From: Gammaproteobacteria bacterium
GTDB taxonomy: Bacteria > Pseudomonadota > Gammaproteobacteria > Chromatiales > Chromatiaceae
NCBI GenBank assembly: GCA_030620735.1
Contig: JAUXDV010000037.1
Coordinates: forward strand, 1 to 11,844
Reading direction: 5' to 3'
DNA length: 11,844 nt
Position numbers and translations under genes: made by a program. The notes beneath the pieces are model-generated. The model saw nothing but the letters and a program-made list of their open reading frames with translations. It did not search any database and had not been told where the DNA came from. How positions within the stretch are numbered: position 1 is the first letter of the stretch; each line of letters starts with the position of its first letter. Below, piece after piece: positions 6,142 through 11,844 of the stretch.

Positions 6142-6348
6142 ATGTCTACTACTACCGGCACCGTTAAATGGTTCAACGAATCCAAAGGTTTTGGATTTAT
6201 CGAGCAAGAGAATGGCCCTGACGTTTTTGCTCATTTCAGCGCTATCAGCGGCTCAGGTTTCAAAACCCTGATCGAAGGCCAGAAGGTTGAGTTCACTGTT
6301 ACTCAAGGCCAGAAAGGTCCTCAGGCAGAGAACATCGTACCGCTCTAA
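6142..6348 (+). CDS. Cold-shock domain protein, CspA family
   Basis: This 68-aa single cold-shock domain is an RNA and single-strand DNA chaperone that melts mRNA secondary structure in the cytoplasm. It shows the five-strand OB-fold sequence of the family: GTVKWFNESKGFGFI with the RNP1 motif KGFGFI (15-20), RNP2 as VFAHF (28-32; VFVHF in most relatives), FKTLIEGQKVEF, and the closing GPQAENIVPL. The start is well placed 6 nt after AGGA. The gene is monocistronic, with a strong promoter and long leader upstream and a hairpin series ending in an intrinsic terminator downstream. Whether it is cold-induced or constitutive like CspE/CspC cannot be decided from the protein. The long leader leans towards regulated expression. 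Confidence 0.97.
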   Translation: MSTTTGTVKWFNESKGFGFIEQENGPDVFAHFSAISGSGFKTLIEGQKVEFTVTQGQKGPQAENIVPL

Positions 6349-6368
6349 ATTGCTGGATCACGATACGG

Positions 6369-6408
6369 CCTGCATTGCAGGTCAGCCTTACACCCTCCGG
6401 GGTTAAGG
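6369..6408 (+). other. Two hairpins in the cold-shock mRNA 3' region
   Basis: CCTGC/GCAGG (6369-6381, loop ATT) is followed by a 9-bp stem with one bulged C, 6386-6395 with 6400-6408, closed by a TCCG tetraloop. Both precede the terminator hairpin, so the 3' region carries three consecutive stem-loops. They may protect the mRNA from 3' exonucleases or belong to a 3'-derived small RNA; this is inference. Confidence 0.45.
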
Positions 6409-6412
6409 TATA

Positions 6413-6446
6413 AAAGGGTAGGACCTTCGGGTCTTGCCCTTTTTTA
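6413..6446 (+). terminator. Rho-independent terminator after the cold-shock gene
   Basis: A stem of up to 13 bp (6413-6425 with 6430-6442, a few G-T pairs) is closed by a TTCG tetraloop and followed by a T-run ending at 6445. The hairpin is flanked by an A-run on the 5' side, so weak antisense termination is also possible. Only 20 bp lie between it and the modA start. Confidence 0.9.
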
Positions 6447-6466
6447 TTGCCTGACTAATAAATCCC

Positions 6467-7222
6467 ATGAAAGCACCAACACTATTCCTTACACCACTCA
6501 TCGCATGCCTGTTGACGTTGGGCGCCGGACAAGCAATCGCTGATGAAATTAACGTGGCGGTGGCAAGCAATTTCACCAGAACCATCAAGACTCTTGCCGT
6601 GCGTTTCGAGGCCAGCAGCGGCCACAGAGTAACACTGAGCTTTGGCTCCACCGGCAAACACTACGCTCAAATCAAGCATGGCGCCCCCTTCGATGCCTTC
6701 TTTGCCGCCGATGTCAAACGGCCGCAATTGCTGGATGAGGAGGGAGTTGCCCTGCCGGGCAGCAGATTCACCTATGCCATCGGCAAGATCGTCCTGTGGA
6801 GCCCCAAAAAAGGCACTGTCGATGCCGAAGGCAAGGTTTTGGAAGAGGGGGAATTTCGCCATCTGGCCATCGCCAACCCGAAACTGGCGCCTTATGGCAG
6901 AGCGGCCCGTCAGGTCCTGCAGGACCGCGGGATATGGGAGGCATTGCAGGAACGCATGGTTCGCGGCGAGAACATCGGGCAGACCTTCCAGTTCGTCAAG
7001 AGCGGCAATGCAGAACTGGGATTCGTCGCCTTGTCCCAGATAATAGATCCCGCTCATGCCATAGAGGGTTCACTGTGGAAGGTCCCTCAATCACTCTACA
7101 CTCCCATCGAGCAGCAGGCGGTGCTGTTGAGAGAGAGTGATGCCGCGCGCGCCTTTCTCGCATTCGTGAAAAACGATGAGTCGCTGGAGATCATCCGCGG
7201 ATTCGGCTACGCTACGCCATAA
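6467..7222 (+). CDS. modA: Molybdate ABC transporter, periplasmic substrate-binding protein
   Basis: ModA captures molybdate (or tungstate) in the periplasm and delivers it to ModB. The 251-aa protein has a signal peptide (1-25, cleavage after Ala-Ile-Ala) followed by the family start EINVAVASNF. The oxyanion-site serine segments are visible as VASNFT and FGSTGKHYAQI. The APFDAFFAADVKRP segment, NPKLAPYGRAA, GENIGQTFQFVKSGNAELGFVALSQ and the final FLAFVKNDE are all typical of ModA. Its TAA (7220-7222) overlaps the modB ATG by one base, so translation is probably coupled. The ATG at 6467 has no visible Shine-Dalgarno and sits 20 bp after the cold-shock terminator, leaving little room for a promoter. 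Confidence 0.96.
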   Translation: MKAPTLFLTPLIACLLTLGAGQAIADEINVAVASNFTRTIKTLAVRFEASSGHRVTLSFGSTGKHYAQIKHGAPFDAFFAADVKRPQLLDEEGVALPGSRFTYAIGKIVLWSPKKGTVDAEGKVLEEGEFRHLAIANPKLAPYGRAARQVLQDRGIWEALQERMVRGENIGQTFQFVKSGNAELGFVALSQIIDPAHAIEGSLWKVPQSLYTPIEQQAVLLRESDAARAFLAFVKNDESLEIIRGFGYATP

Positions 7223-7902
7223 TGTTGAATGACGCTGACCTCGCTGCCCTTGCCATCACACTGAAACTGGCAACTGTTACCACGCTGATCCTGCTGTTGC
7301 TGGGTACGCCGTTTGCCTGGTGGATGGCGCGCACCCGCTGGCGCTACAAGTTTATGCTGGAAGCAGTGGTCGCACTGCCGCTGGTGCTTCCACCCACCGT
7401 GCTGGGCTTCTATCTGCTGGTTGCCCTTGGCCCGGAAGGTCCGGTGGGCGGCCTGATGGAGCGGCTGGGCGGAGAGCCGCTGGCCTTTACCTTTACCGGT
7501 CTGGTCATCGGCTCGGTATTGTATTCGATGCCCTTTGTCGTGCAGCCGCTGCAAGGCGCCTTTGCCTCCATCGGCCAACGCCCCCTGGAGGTGGCGGCAA
7601 CCCTGCGCGCCTCGCCACTGGATCGTTTTTTTACCGTTGCCGCGCCGCTGGCACGATCCGGTTTCCTCACCGCCGCTGTGCTTGGATTTGCCCACACTGT
7701 CGGCGAATTCGGCGTGGTGCTGATGATCGGCGGCAACATCCCCGGCCAGACCCAGGTGCTGTCAATCGCCATCTACGATCATGTTGAAATGCTCGAATAT
7801 GGTCACGCCCACTGGCTGTCCGGGGGGCTGCTGATTGCCTCGTTTCTCATGCTGATGACCGTATACGCGCTCAATCGCCGCTTCTCGCTGGTGCGGCCAT
7901 GA
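7222..7902 (+). CDS. modB: Molybdate ABC transporter, permease
   Basis: ModB is the inner-membrane channel subunit, working as a dimer with ModC. The 226-aa protein has about five to six hydrophobic helices. The conserved coupling loop reads EVAATLRASPLDRFFTVAAP, which contains the EAA-type motif that docks on the ATPase. It is followed by FAHTVGEFGVVLMIGGNIPG, strongly typical of molybdate permeases. LPLVLPPTVLGFYLL near the N-terminus is another ModB signature. The start overlaps the modA stop by one base (TAATG), and its TGA overlaps the modC ATG by four (ATGA), so the operon is translationally coupled. Confidence 0.97.
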   Translation: MLNDADLAALAITLKLATVTTLILLLLGTPFAWWMARTRWRYKFMLEAVVALPLVLPPTVLGFYLLVALGPEGPVGGLMERLGGEPLAFTFTGLVIGSVLYSMPFVVQPLQGAFASIGQRPLEVAATLRASPLDRFFTVAAPLARSGFLTAAVLGFAHTVGEFGVVLMIGGNIPGQTQVLSIAIYDHVEMLEYGHAHWLSGGLLIASFLMLMTVYALNRRFSLVRP

Positions 7903-8966
7903 GCATAGAAATCAGATTCCGCATCGAGCGGGATGATTTTGTTCTGGATGTGGATATGGAGATTCCCGCCACCGGCATTACAGCAGTATTCGGCCCTTCG
8001 GGATGCGGCAAGACCACCCTGCTGCGCGCCATCGCCGGGCTGGAGCCCTGTCGTGAAGGTTACCTGCGCGTGGGTGAGATGCTGTGGCAGGAGGGGTTAC
8101 ATTTCGTGCCGCCCCACAAGCGCCCCCTGGGCTATGTCTTCCAGGAAGCCAGCCTGTTTGCGCATCTTAACGTGCGGCGGAATCTCGAATATGGCGTCAA
8201 GCGGGTGCCGGTTTCTGAACGCAAAGTCTCCATGAAGAGGGCTATCGAATTACTCGGTATCGGGTCTCTGCTCGATCACAGCGCCGACCAGCTCTCCGGT
8301 GGTGAGCGCCAACGGGTGGCGATTGCGCGGGCGCTGGCGGTCAGCCCCGGGATCCTGCTGATGGATGAGCCGCTGGCATCACTGGATCAGGCACGCAAGC
8401 AGGAGATCCTCCCCTATCTTGAGTCGCTGCATGACGAACTGGATATTCCCGTGATCTATGTCAGCCACTCGCCAGATGAGGTGGCGCGCCTGGCGGATCA
8501 CCTGGTGCTGCTAGAAGACGGCCACGTGAGAGACTCCGGGCCGATTGGAGAGATGTTGACCCGGCTTGATCTCCCCCTGGCTTATGGCAATGACGCGGAA
8601 GCGCTCATCGAAGCGGTGGTTGCCGAACACGATGATGAGTATGACCTGACTCTGCTGGATTTTTCAGGGGGACGATTTACCGTCACGCACCATGATTTGC
8701 CGGTGGGCCACCCTGTAAGAGTCCGGGTCACCGCCCGTGATGTCAGCCTGACCCTGGAGCACCAGTCCGGCACCAGCATCCTGAACATATTCCCCGCGAC
8801 CATCGAGGAGATCACGCCCGCAGGAAACGCACAGATGATGGTTAAGCTGATATGCGGCGATGTCCCTATGCTGGCCCGGGTGACACGCAAGTCCGCCTCG
8901 GTGCTGGACTTAAAACCCGGCAAGCTGGTCTATGCGCAAGCCAAAAGTGTCGCCCTGCTCTCATAG
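7899..8966 (+). CDS. modC: Molybdate ABC transporter, ATP-binding protein
   Basis: ModC is the cytoplasmic ATPase that powers the importer. All nucleotide-binding motifs are intact in the 355-aa protein: Walker A GPSGCGKTT (32-40), a Q-loop in YVFQEASLF, the ABC signature LSGGERQ (132-138), Walker B ILLMDEP (152-158) and the switch His190 in YVSHSPDEV. The C-terminal 110 residues form the molybdate-binding-like TOBE domain (TSILNIFPATI, MVKLICGDVPMLARVTRKS), which in ModC proteins can sense the oxyanion and inhibit transport. It overlaps modB by four bases. It is convergent with the acyl-CoA synthetase, with a 49-bp gap in which I see no clear terminator. Confidence 0.97.
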   Translation: MSIEIRFRIERDDFVLDVDMEIPATGITAVFGPSGCGKTTLLRAIAGLEPCREGYLRVGEMLWQEGLHFVPPHKRPLGYVFQEASLFAHLNVRRNLEYGVKRVPVSERKVSMKRAIELLGIGSLLDHSADQLSGGERQRVAIARALAVSPGILLMDEPLASLDQARKQEILPYLESLHDELDIPVIYVSHSPDEVARLADHLVLLEDGHVRDSGPIGEMLTRLDLPLAYGNDAEALIEAVVAEHDDEYDLTLLDFSGGRFTVTHHDLPVGHPVRVRVTARDVSLTLEHQSGTSILNIFPATIEEITPAGNAQMMVKLICGDVPMLARVTRKSASVLDLKPGKLVYAQAKSVALLS

Positions 8967-9015
8967 ATACGCCATCGGCTTCAGCCGGCGGATCCCCCTT
9001 TGGAAGAGTGGTCTA

Positions 9016-10848
9016 TTATCGCGGGCCTTGCGCATACATGGCGTCGATCTCGGCAGCATAACGCTCCAGCACCTTGGCTTTTTTGATCTTCAGCGTTGGC
9101 GTCAACAGTCCGTTCTCCAGTGTCCATGGCTCGGCAAGCAGGGTTGCCTTGCGAATCTTGGCGTAGCCGGGAAAGTCTTTCAGACCCTTGCGAATTCTTG
9201 ACAACACATCCTTGACGACATCCTCTTCATTCAACACTTCATTTGTATAGGGCTTTCCCGCTGCAGAGACGCTCCAGTATGCTTCATCGATGACCACCAA
9301 TGCAGTCAGGTAAGAGCGTCCTTCCCCAACAACCAGCACCTGATCAATCATTTCATCCATGCCAATGGCGCTCTCCATATCCGCCGGTGGAATTTTCTCT
9401 CCGTTGGAGAGCACCAGGATATCCTTGATTCTGCCGGTGATGTAAACATGCCCGGATTCTGAAACCCGTGCCTGATCTCCCGTGTGAAACCAGCCGTCAG
9501 CATCGATCACGTCATTGGTTGCAGCATGATTATTCCAGTATCCAAGCATGATTCCAGGGCTTTTTGCCAGCAATTCATCATTCTCACCGATCTTCACCTC
9601 GGTTCCACGCAGCGGCTGCCCGACACTGTCGGGTTTATTATCATTTTGACTATTCGCAGAGAGGATTGGACTGGTCTCGGTGAGGCCATAACCCTGTATC
9701 ATGGTAATTCCCAGGCCGGAAAAGACTTTTGCCACCTGTGGAGGCAGCGCCGCTCCACCGATAAGGGCGCTGCGCAGGTTGCCGCCGAGTCCGTCGCGAA
9801 TCTGGGCACCAACAAGATTATCCAGAACCCCATGCAGCAGCAGTGAAGGTTTCCAGGAGCCGCGCCCCTGCTGCTTCAGGAAATAATCCCAGCCAGTATC
9901 GACTGCCTGGTTAAAGAGCATACGTTTAAATCGTGGCCCTTTGTTCAAACGGTCATTCAACTTGCCGAGCACCCGTTCGAACACGCGCGGCACAGCAACG
10001 ATAAGCGTTGGCTTGCGGCTCTTGAAATCCTCGGCAAGCTGCACCACAGACCTGGCAAAACTCACTCTGGCGCCCGCCATCATCGGCACGTAATAACCGG
10101 CCGTACGTTCAAACATGTGTGAAAGCGGAAGAAACGAGAGAAAGTGATCCTGGCGATAACAATCCAGCATGGTTAAGCCGGCATGCGCATTGGTGAGTAT
10201 ATTCAGATGGCTCAGCATGACACCTTTTGACCGTCCGGTGGTGCCTGACGTGTAGACGATAGTAGCCAGCTTGTCACCATCACCCCGGCGCGGCTGATAC
10301 TCCTGCTGCTCCGTTGTCAGCCAGCTGTCGACACGCATGACAATATCGTCATTACGCTCACATTTTGCCGCTTCATCACTCTCATCGAGCAGCAGAACAC
10401 GCTGCAGCGATCCTTCATCGTCCGGAGTAGACTCAACGATCACAGGCGCCAGACGTTTCCAGTGCCTGGCATCCTGTATCAGCATGAGGCGAATGTTAGC
10501 ATCATCGATGATATAGCCAATGTTGTCCGGGCGATCATCGGTATAAAGCGGCACCACCACCAGTCCCAGGGAGAGCGCGGCCTGCTCGAACATCACCCAC
10601 TGCGGACAATTTCGCAGCAACACCCCGACCCGATCTCCTCTGGACAGCCCCTCCTGACGCAAACTCAGCTGCCAGCGGGCAATATACTGCTGCATCTCAC
10701 GCCATGTATAAGAGACCCAACTGCTGGCGCTGCGATCAAAAAAGCTGAAGGCTTCATCATCCGGCGTACGATGCACGCGCACTGAAAAGAGACCATCCAG
10801 CGTCTCAGCCTCCTCGACAGAGATAATATCCTCACTCCAAAGCGTCAT
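9016..10848 (-). CDS. Long-chain fatty acid-CoA ligase (AMP-forming), FadD15/ACSL type
   Basis: This 610-aa ANL-superfamily adenylating enzyme probably activates long-chain fatty acids to acyl-CoA through an acyl-AMP intermediate at the membrane's inner face. Motifs appear in order: the P-loop-like YTSGTTGRSKGVMLSH (near residue 198), PLSHMFERTAGYY, VPRVFERVLGKLN, the A5 segment GYGLTETSPILS, the adenylate-binding HTGDQARV (near 455), GRIKDILVLSNGEKIPP, and the C-terminal LTPTLKIKK, whose lysine is the expected catalytic residue. This order and length fit the 600-aa FadD15-like group rather than E. coli FadD (about 560 aa). No fatty acid oxidation genes are adjacent. It is divergent from thiS across 78 bp. 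Substrate chain length is inferred from family only. Confidence 0.93.
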   Translation of the reverse strand: MTLWSEDIISVEEAETLDGLFSVRVHRTPDDEAFSFFDRSASSWVSYTWREMQQYIARWQLSLRQEGLSRGDRVGVLLRNCPQWVMFEQAALSLGLVVVPLYTDDRPDNIGYIIDDANIRLMLIQDARHWKRLAPVIVESTPDDEGSLQRVLLLDESDEAAKCERNDDIVMRVDSWLTTEQQEYQPRRGDGDKLATIVYTSGTTGRSKGVMLSHLNILTNAHAGLTMLDCYRQDHFLSFLPLSHMFERTAGYYVPMMAGARVSFARSVVQLAEDFKSRKPTLIVAVPRVFERVLGKLNDRLNKGPRFKRMLFNQAVDTGWDYFLKQQGRGSWKPSLLLHGVLDNLVGAQIRDGLGGNLRSALIGGAALPPQVAKVFSGLGITMIQGYGLTETSPILSANSQNDNKPDSVGQPLRGTEVKIGENDELLAKSPGIMLGYWNNHAATNDVIDADGWFHTGDQARVSESGHVYITGRIKDILVLSNGEKIPPADMESAIGMDEMIDQVLVVGEGRSYLTALVVIDEAYWSVSAAGKPYTNEVLNEEDVVKDVLSRIRKGLKDFPGYAKIRKATLLAEPWTLENGLLTPTLKIKKAKVLERYAAEIDAMYAQGPR

Positions 10849-10871
10849 TCGCTACCCCGCAGACTAAACTC

Positions 10872-10900
10872 TTGTTAAAATTGTTGTAGAATCCTATCAT
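10872..10900 (+). promoter_or_regulatory. Candidate sigma-70 promoter for thiS
   Basis: TTGTTA (10872-10877), a 17-nt spacer and TATCAT (10895-10900) give 4/6 and 5/6 consensus matches. The start site would be near 10907, leaving a leader of about 20 nt. That is too short for a TPP riboswitch, and no THI-box sequence is seen between here and thiS. Confidence 0.5.
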
Positions 10901-10926
10901 CAACCGACAGGCGGAATAAGATTTCC

Positions 10927-11127
10927 ATGCAAATTTTACTCAATGGCGACAGTCGCACTCTTGAAAAAGGCATCACAGTAGCTGACCTGATCGCAGAATT
11001 GAACCTGACTGACCAACGCCTGGCCGTCGAGGTCAATGAGGAGCTGGTTCCGCGCTCCACTTTCAGTAAACATCATCTCAAGGCAGGTGATGAGATGGAG
11101 ATCGTGCATGCTATTGGTGGTGGCTGA
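10927..11127 (+). CDS. thiS: Sulfur carrier protein ThiS
   Basis: ThiS is a ubiquitin-fold sulfur carrier. Its C-terminal glycine is adenylated by ThiF and converted to a thiocarboxylate that donates sulfur to ThiG for the thiazole ring of thiamine. The 66-aa protein aligns end to end with E. coli ThiS (same length class): MQILLNGDSRTLEKG, the VEVNEELVPRSTF stretch and the required diglycine terminus, here VHAIGGG. A purine-rich AGGCGGA about 11 nt upstream is a passable ribosome site. Its usual partner thiG follows only after 304 bp of repeats, instead of directly. Confidence 0.96.
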   Translation: MQILLNGDSRTLEKGITVADLIAELNLTDQRLAVEVNEELVPRSTFSKHHLKAGDEMEIVHAIGGG

Positions 11128-11163
11128 CAATTACACCATCCTTGGAAGTACTGGCAAAACTTC

Positions 11164-11260
11164 GTCATTCCGGCATGCTTTTAGCCGGACTAAAGCGCAA
11201 GCGCTTTGAACGCCTACAGGGCGGCCCGAAGGGTGAGCGAAGCGAATAATCCATGCGACT
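11164..11260. repeat. Intergenic repeat block A (GTCATTCCGGCATG type)
   Basis: It starts with GTCATTCCGGC and holds two local stem-loops. CCGGC (11170-11174) pairs with GCCGG (11184-11188), and AAAGCGC (11192-11198) is mirrored by GCGCTTT (11201-11207). It continues into GGGCGGCCCGAAGGG and GAGCGAAGCGAATAATCCATG. I recall very similar strings scattered through proteobacterial genomes, but only one copy is in this window. Confidence 0.55.
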
Positions 11261-11266
11261 TTCCTC

Positions 11267-11290
11267 GTTCCCACGCTCCTGCGTGGAAAC
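11267..11290. repeat. Intergenic repeat block B (GTTCCCACGCTCCTGCGTGG hairpin)
   Basis: The arms GTTCCCACGC (11267-11276) and GCGTGGAAAC (11281-11290) pair over 10 bp with one mismatch around a TCCT loop. It resembles a widespread short hairpin repeat (recalled, not searched). No T-run follows, so it is not called a terminator. Confidence 0.6.
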
Positions 11291-11303
11291 CAGAGTAACC
11301 GAT

Positions 11304-11410
11304 GTCATTGCGAGGAGCCGGAGGCGACGCGGCAATCTGGTTTTGAGATTGCCGCGATCGCTTAGGCTCCCTCGCAATGACGACATTCACACGGGCTTTT
11401 TGAAAACTTA
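11304..11410. repeat. Long palindromic element (GTCATTGCGAGG type) with tail matching the 58-bp insertion
   Basis: Outer arms GTCATTGCGAGGAGCC (11304-11319) and the complementary 11366-11382 match with one indel. The inner arms GCGGCAATCT (11329-11338) and AGATTGCCGC (11346-11355) pair perfectly around a 7-nt loop. The right arm plus tail (11368-11410) matches the reverse complement of 1100-1141 with about seven differences, so this is a second, inverted, longer relative of the element after slt. The tail ends TTGAAAACTTAAC, close to that element's terminal repeat. It abuts the thiG leader, with the ATG about 20 nt further on. Confidence 0.8.
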
Positions 11411-11431
11411 ACAGAGCAGCAGTTAAAACTT

Positions 11432-11844
11432 ATGAATTCAAACGACACATTTACAGTTGCCGGGCGTACCTTCAGCTCACGCCTGCTGGTTGGAACCGGA
11501 AAATACAAGGATATGGATGAGACCCAAAAGGCGATAGAAGCGAGCGGCGCAGAGATCGTTACCATCGCCGTTCGCCGTACCAATATGGGACAAAACAGCG
11601 ATGAACCCAATATTCTGCAGGTGCTTCCGCCGGACCGATACACTATTCTTCCCAATACTGCCGGCTGCTATGATCAAAAAACCGCTGTACGCACCTGCAG
11701 ACTGGCGCGCGAACTGCTGGACGGCCACAACCTGGTCAAGCTCGAAGTGCTTGGTGACGAAAAGACGCTGTTTCCGGATGTGATGGCAACCATGCGGGCG
11801 GCAGAAGAGCTGGTCAAGGATGGATTCGACGTGATGGTCTATAC
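11432..11844 (+). CDS. thiG: Thiazole synthase ThiG, N-terminal part (3' truncated by window edge)
   Basis: ThiG condenses 1-deoxy-D-xylulose 5-phosphate, dehydroglycine and the sulfur on ThiS into the thiazole phosphate of thiamine, as a TIM-barrel enzyme in the cytoplasm. The frame from the ATG at 11432 stays open to the edge (137 complete codons of about 255-260 expected). Conserved segments are visible: GRTFSSRLLVGTGKYKD, EIVTIAVRR, LPNTAGC, and NLVKLEVLGD. In the last, Lys103 corresponds to the lysine that forms the imine with deoxyxylulose phosphate. The sequence then follows ThiG through MRAAEELVKDGFDVMVY. The ribosome site is weak (CAGCAG, then an A-rich stretch). The 304-bp repeat cluster upstream separates it from thiS. 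Confidence 0.95.
   Translation, partial: MNSNDTFTVAGRTFSSRLLVGTGKYKDMDETQKAIEASGAEIVTIAVRRTNMGQNSDEPNILQVLPPDRYTILPNTAGCYDQKTAVRTCRLARELLDGHNLVKLEVLGDEKTLFPDVMATMRAAEELVKDGFDVMVY

Larger units (their letters stand above)
11128..11431. other. 304-bp gene-free repeat cluster between thiS and thiG
   Basis: No credible ORF is present. The stretch is a mosaic of at least three short palindromic repeats set side by side, listed separately: a CCGGC/GCCGG block, a CCACGC/GCGTGG hairpin and a long GTCATTGCGAGG palindrome. The first 30 bases after thiS and the last 20 before thiG are unassigned. Confidence 0.8.

Noticed and set aside
7207..7772. Long leftward and alternative-frame ORFs across modB (up to 162 residues)
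   Set aside because: They are shadows of the GC-rich modB coding frame. The modB frame has clear permease motifs and coupled starts and stops.
11304..11382. Intrinsic terminator for thiS
   Set aside because: The stem is strong but no T-run follows the hairpin, and the sequence matches a repeat element also found after slt.
11400..11429. Promoter for thiG supplied by the repeat tail (TTGAAA, 18 nt, TAAAAC)
   Set aside because: The transcription start would fall inside the thiG start codon region, leaving no leader, and the -10 match is weak.
11362..11728. Leftward ORFs of 83-97 residues opposite thiG
   Set aside because: They are antisense to conserved ThiG sequence, and one runs into the palindromic repeat. 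They look like chance frames.

Overview
The window reads as chromosomal housekeeping DNA from a gammaproteobacterium of moderate GC content. The proteins have clear Escherichia coli-type relatives (Slt70-like lytic transglycosylase, FolK, Tag, CspA-type cold shock protein, ModABC, ThiS/ThiG). The TauE/SafE permease, the NDUFA9-like epimerase and the many short palindromic repeats between genes would fit an environmental, perhaps sulfur-metabolising, lineage. That last point is inference; no species can be named from the sequence alone.

Layout, left to right. (1) The C-terminal part of a soluble lytic transglycosylase (slt) enters from the left edge. (2) A 140-bp inverted repeat built from 10-bp CACAGAT modules follows. 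It is interrupted by a 58-bp mini element with perfect 12-bp terminal inverted repeats and an 8-bp target duplication. (3) A small secreted protein of unknown function overlaps, tail to tail and codon for codon, the 3' end of a TauE/SafE anion exporter gene. (4) A rightward group encodes an NDUFA9-like NAD(P)-binding protein, FolK (folate synthesis) and a PfkB-family, probably adenosine, kinase. (5) A leftward pair is tag (3-methyladenine DNA glycosylase) and a tRNA-Gly(CCC). (6) A rightward cold-shock gene has a strong promoter, a leader of about 147 nt, and a structured 3' region ending in an intrinsic terminator. (7) modABC, a tightly overlapping molybdate ABC-importer operon, starts almost directly after that terminator. 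(8) A leftward long-chain acyl-CoA synthetase is divergent from thiS. (9) thiS is followed by about 300 bp of repeats and then thiG, which runs off the right edge.

How the genes relate. modA (periplasmic binder), modB (permease) and modC (ATPase) form one transporter. thiS (sulfur carrier) and thiG (thiazole synthase) are partners in thiamine thiazole formation, although here a repeat cluster separates them. The other genes are unrelated household functions in the same neighbourhood.

I see no defence system, prophage, CRISPR array or clearly novel multi-gene system. The most unusual material is between the genes: the nested 58-bp transposon-like insertion, a diverged second copy of its core beside thiG in the opposite orientation, the repeat cluster inside the thi genes, and the in-register antisense overlap of the unknown secreted protein with tauE.
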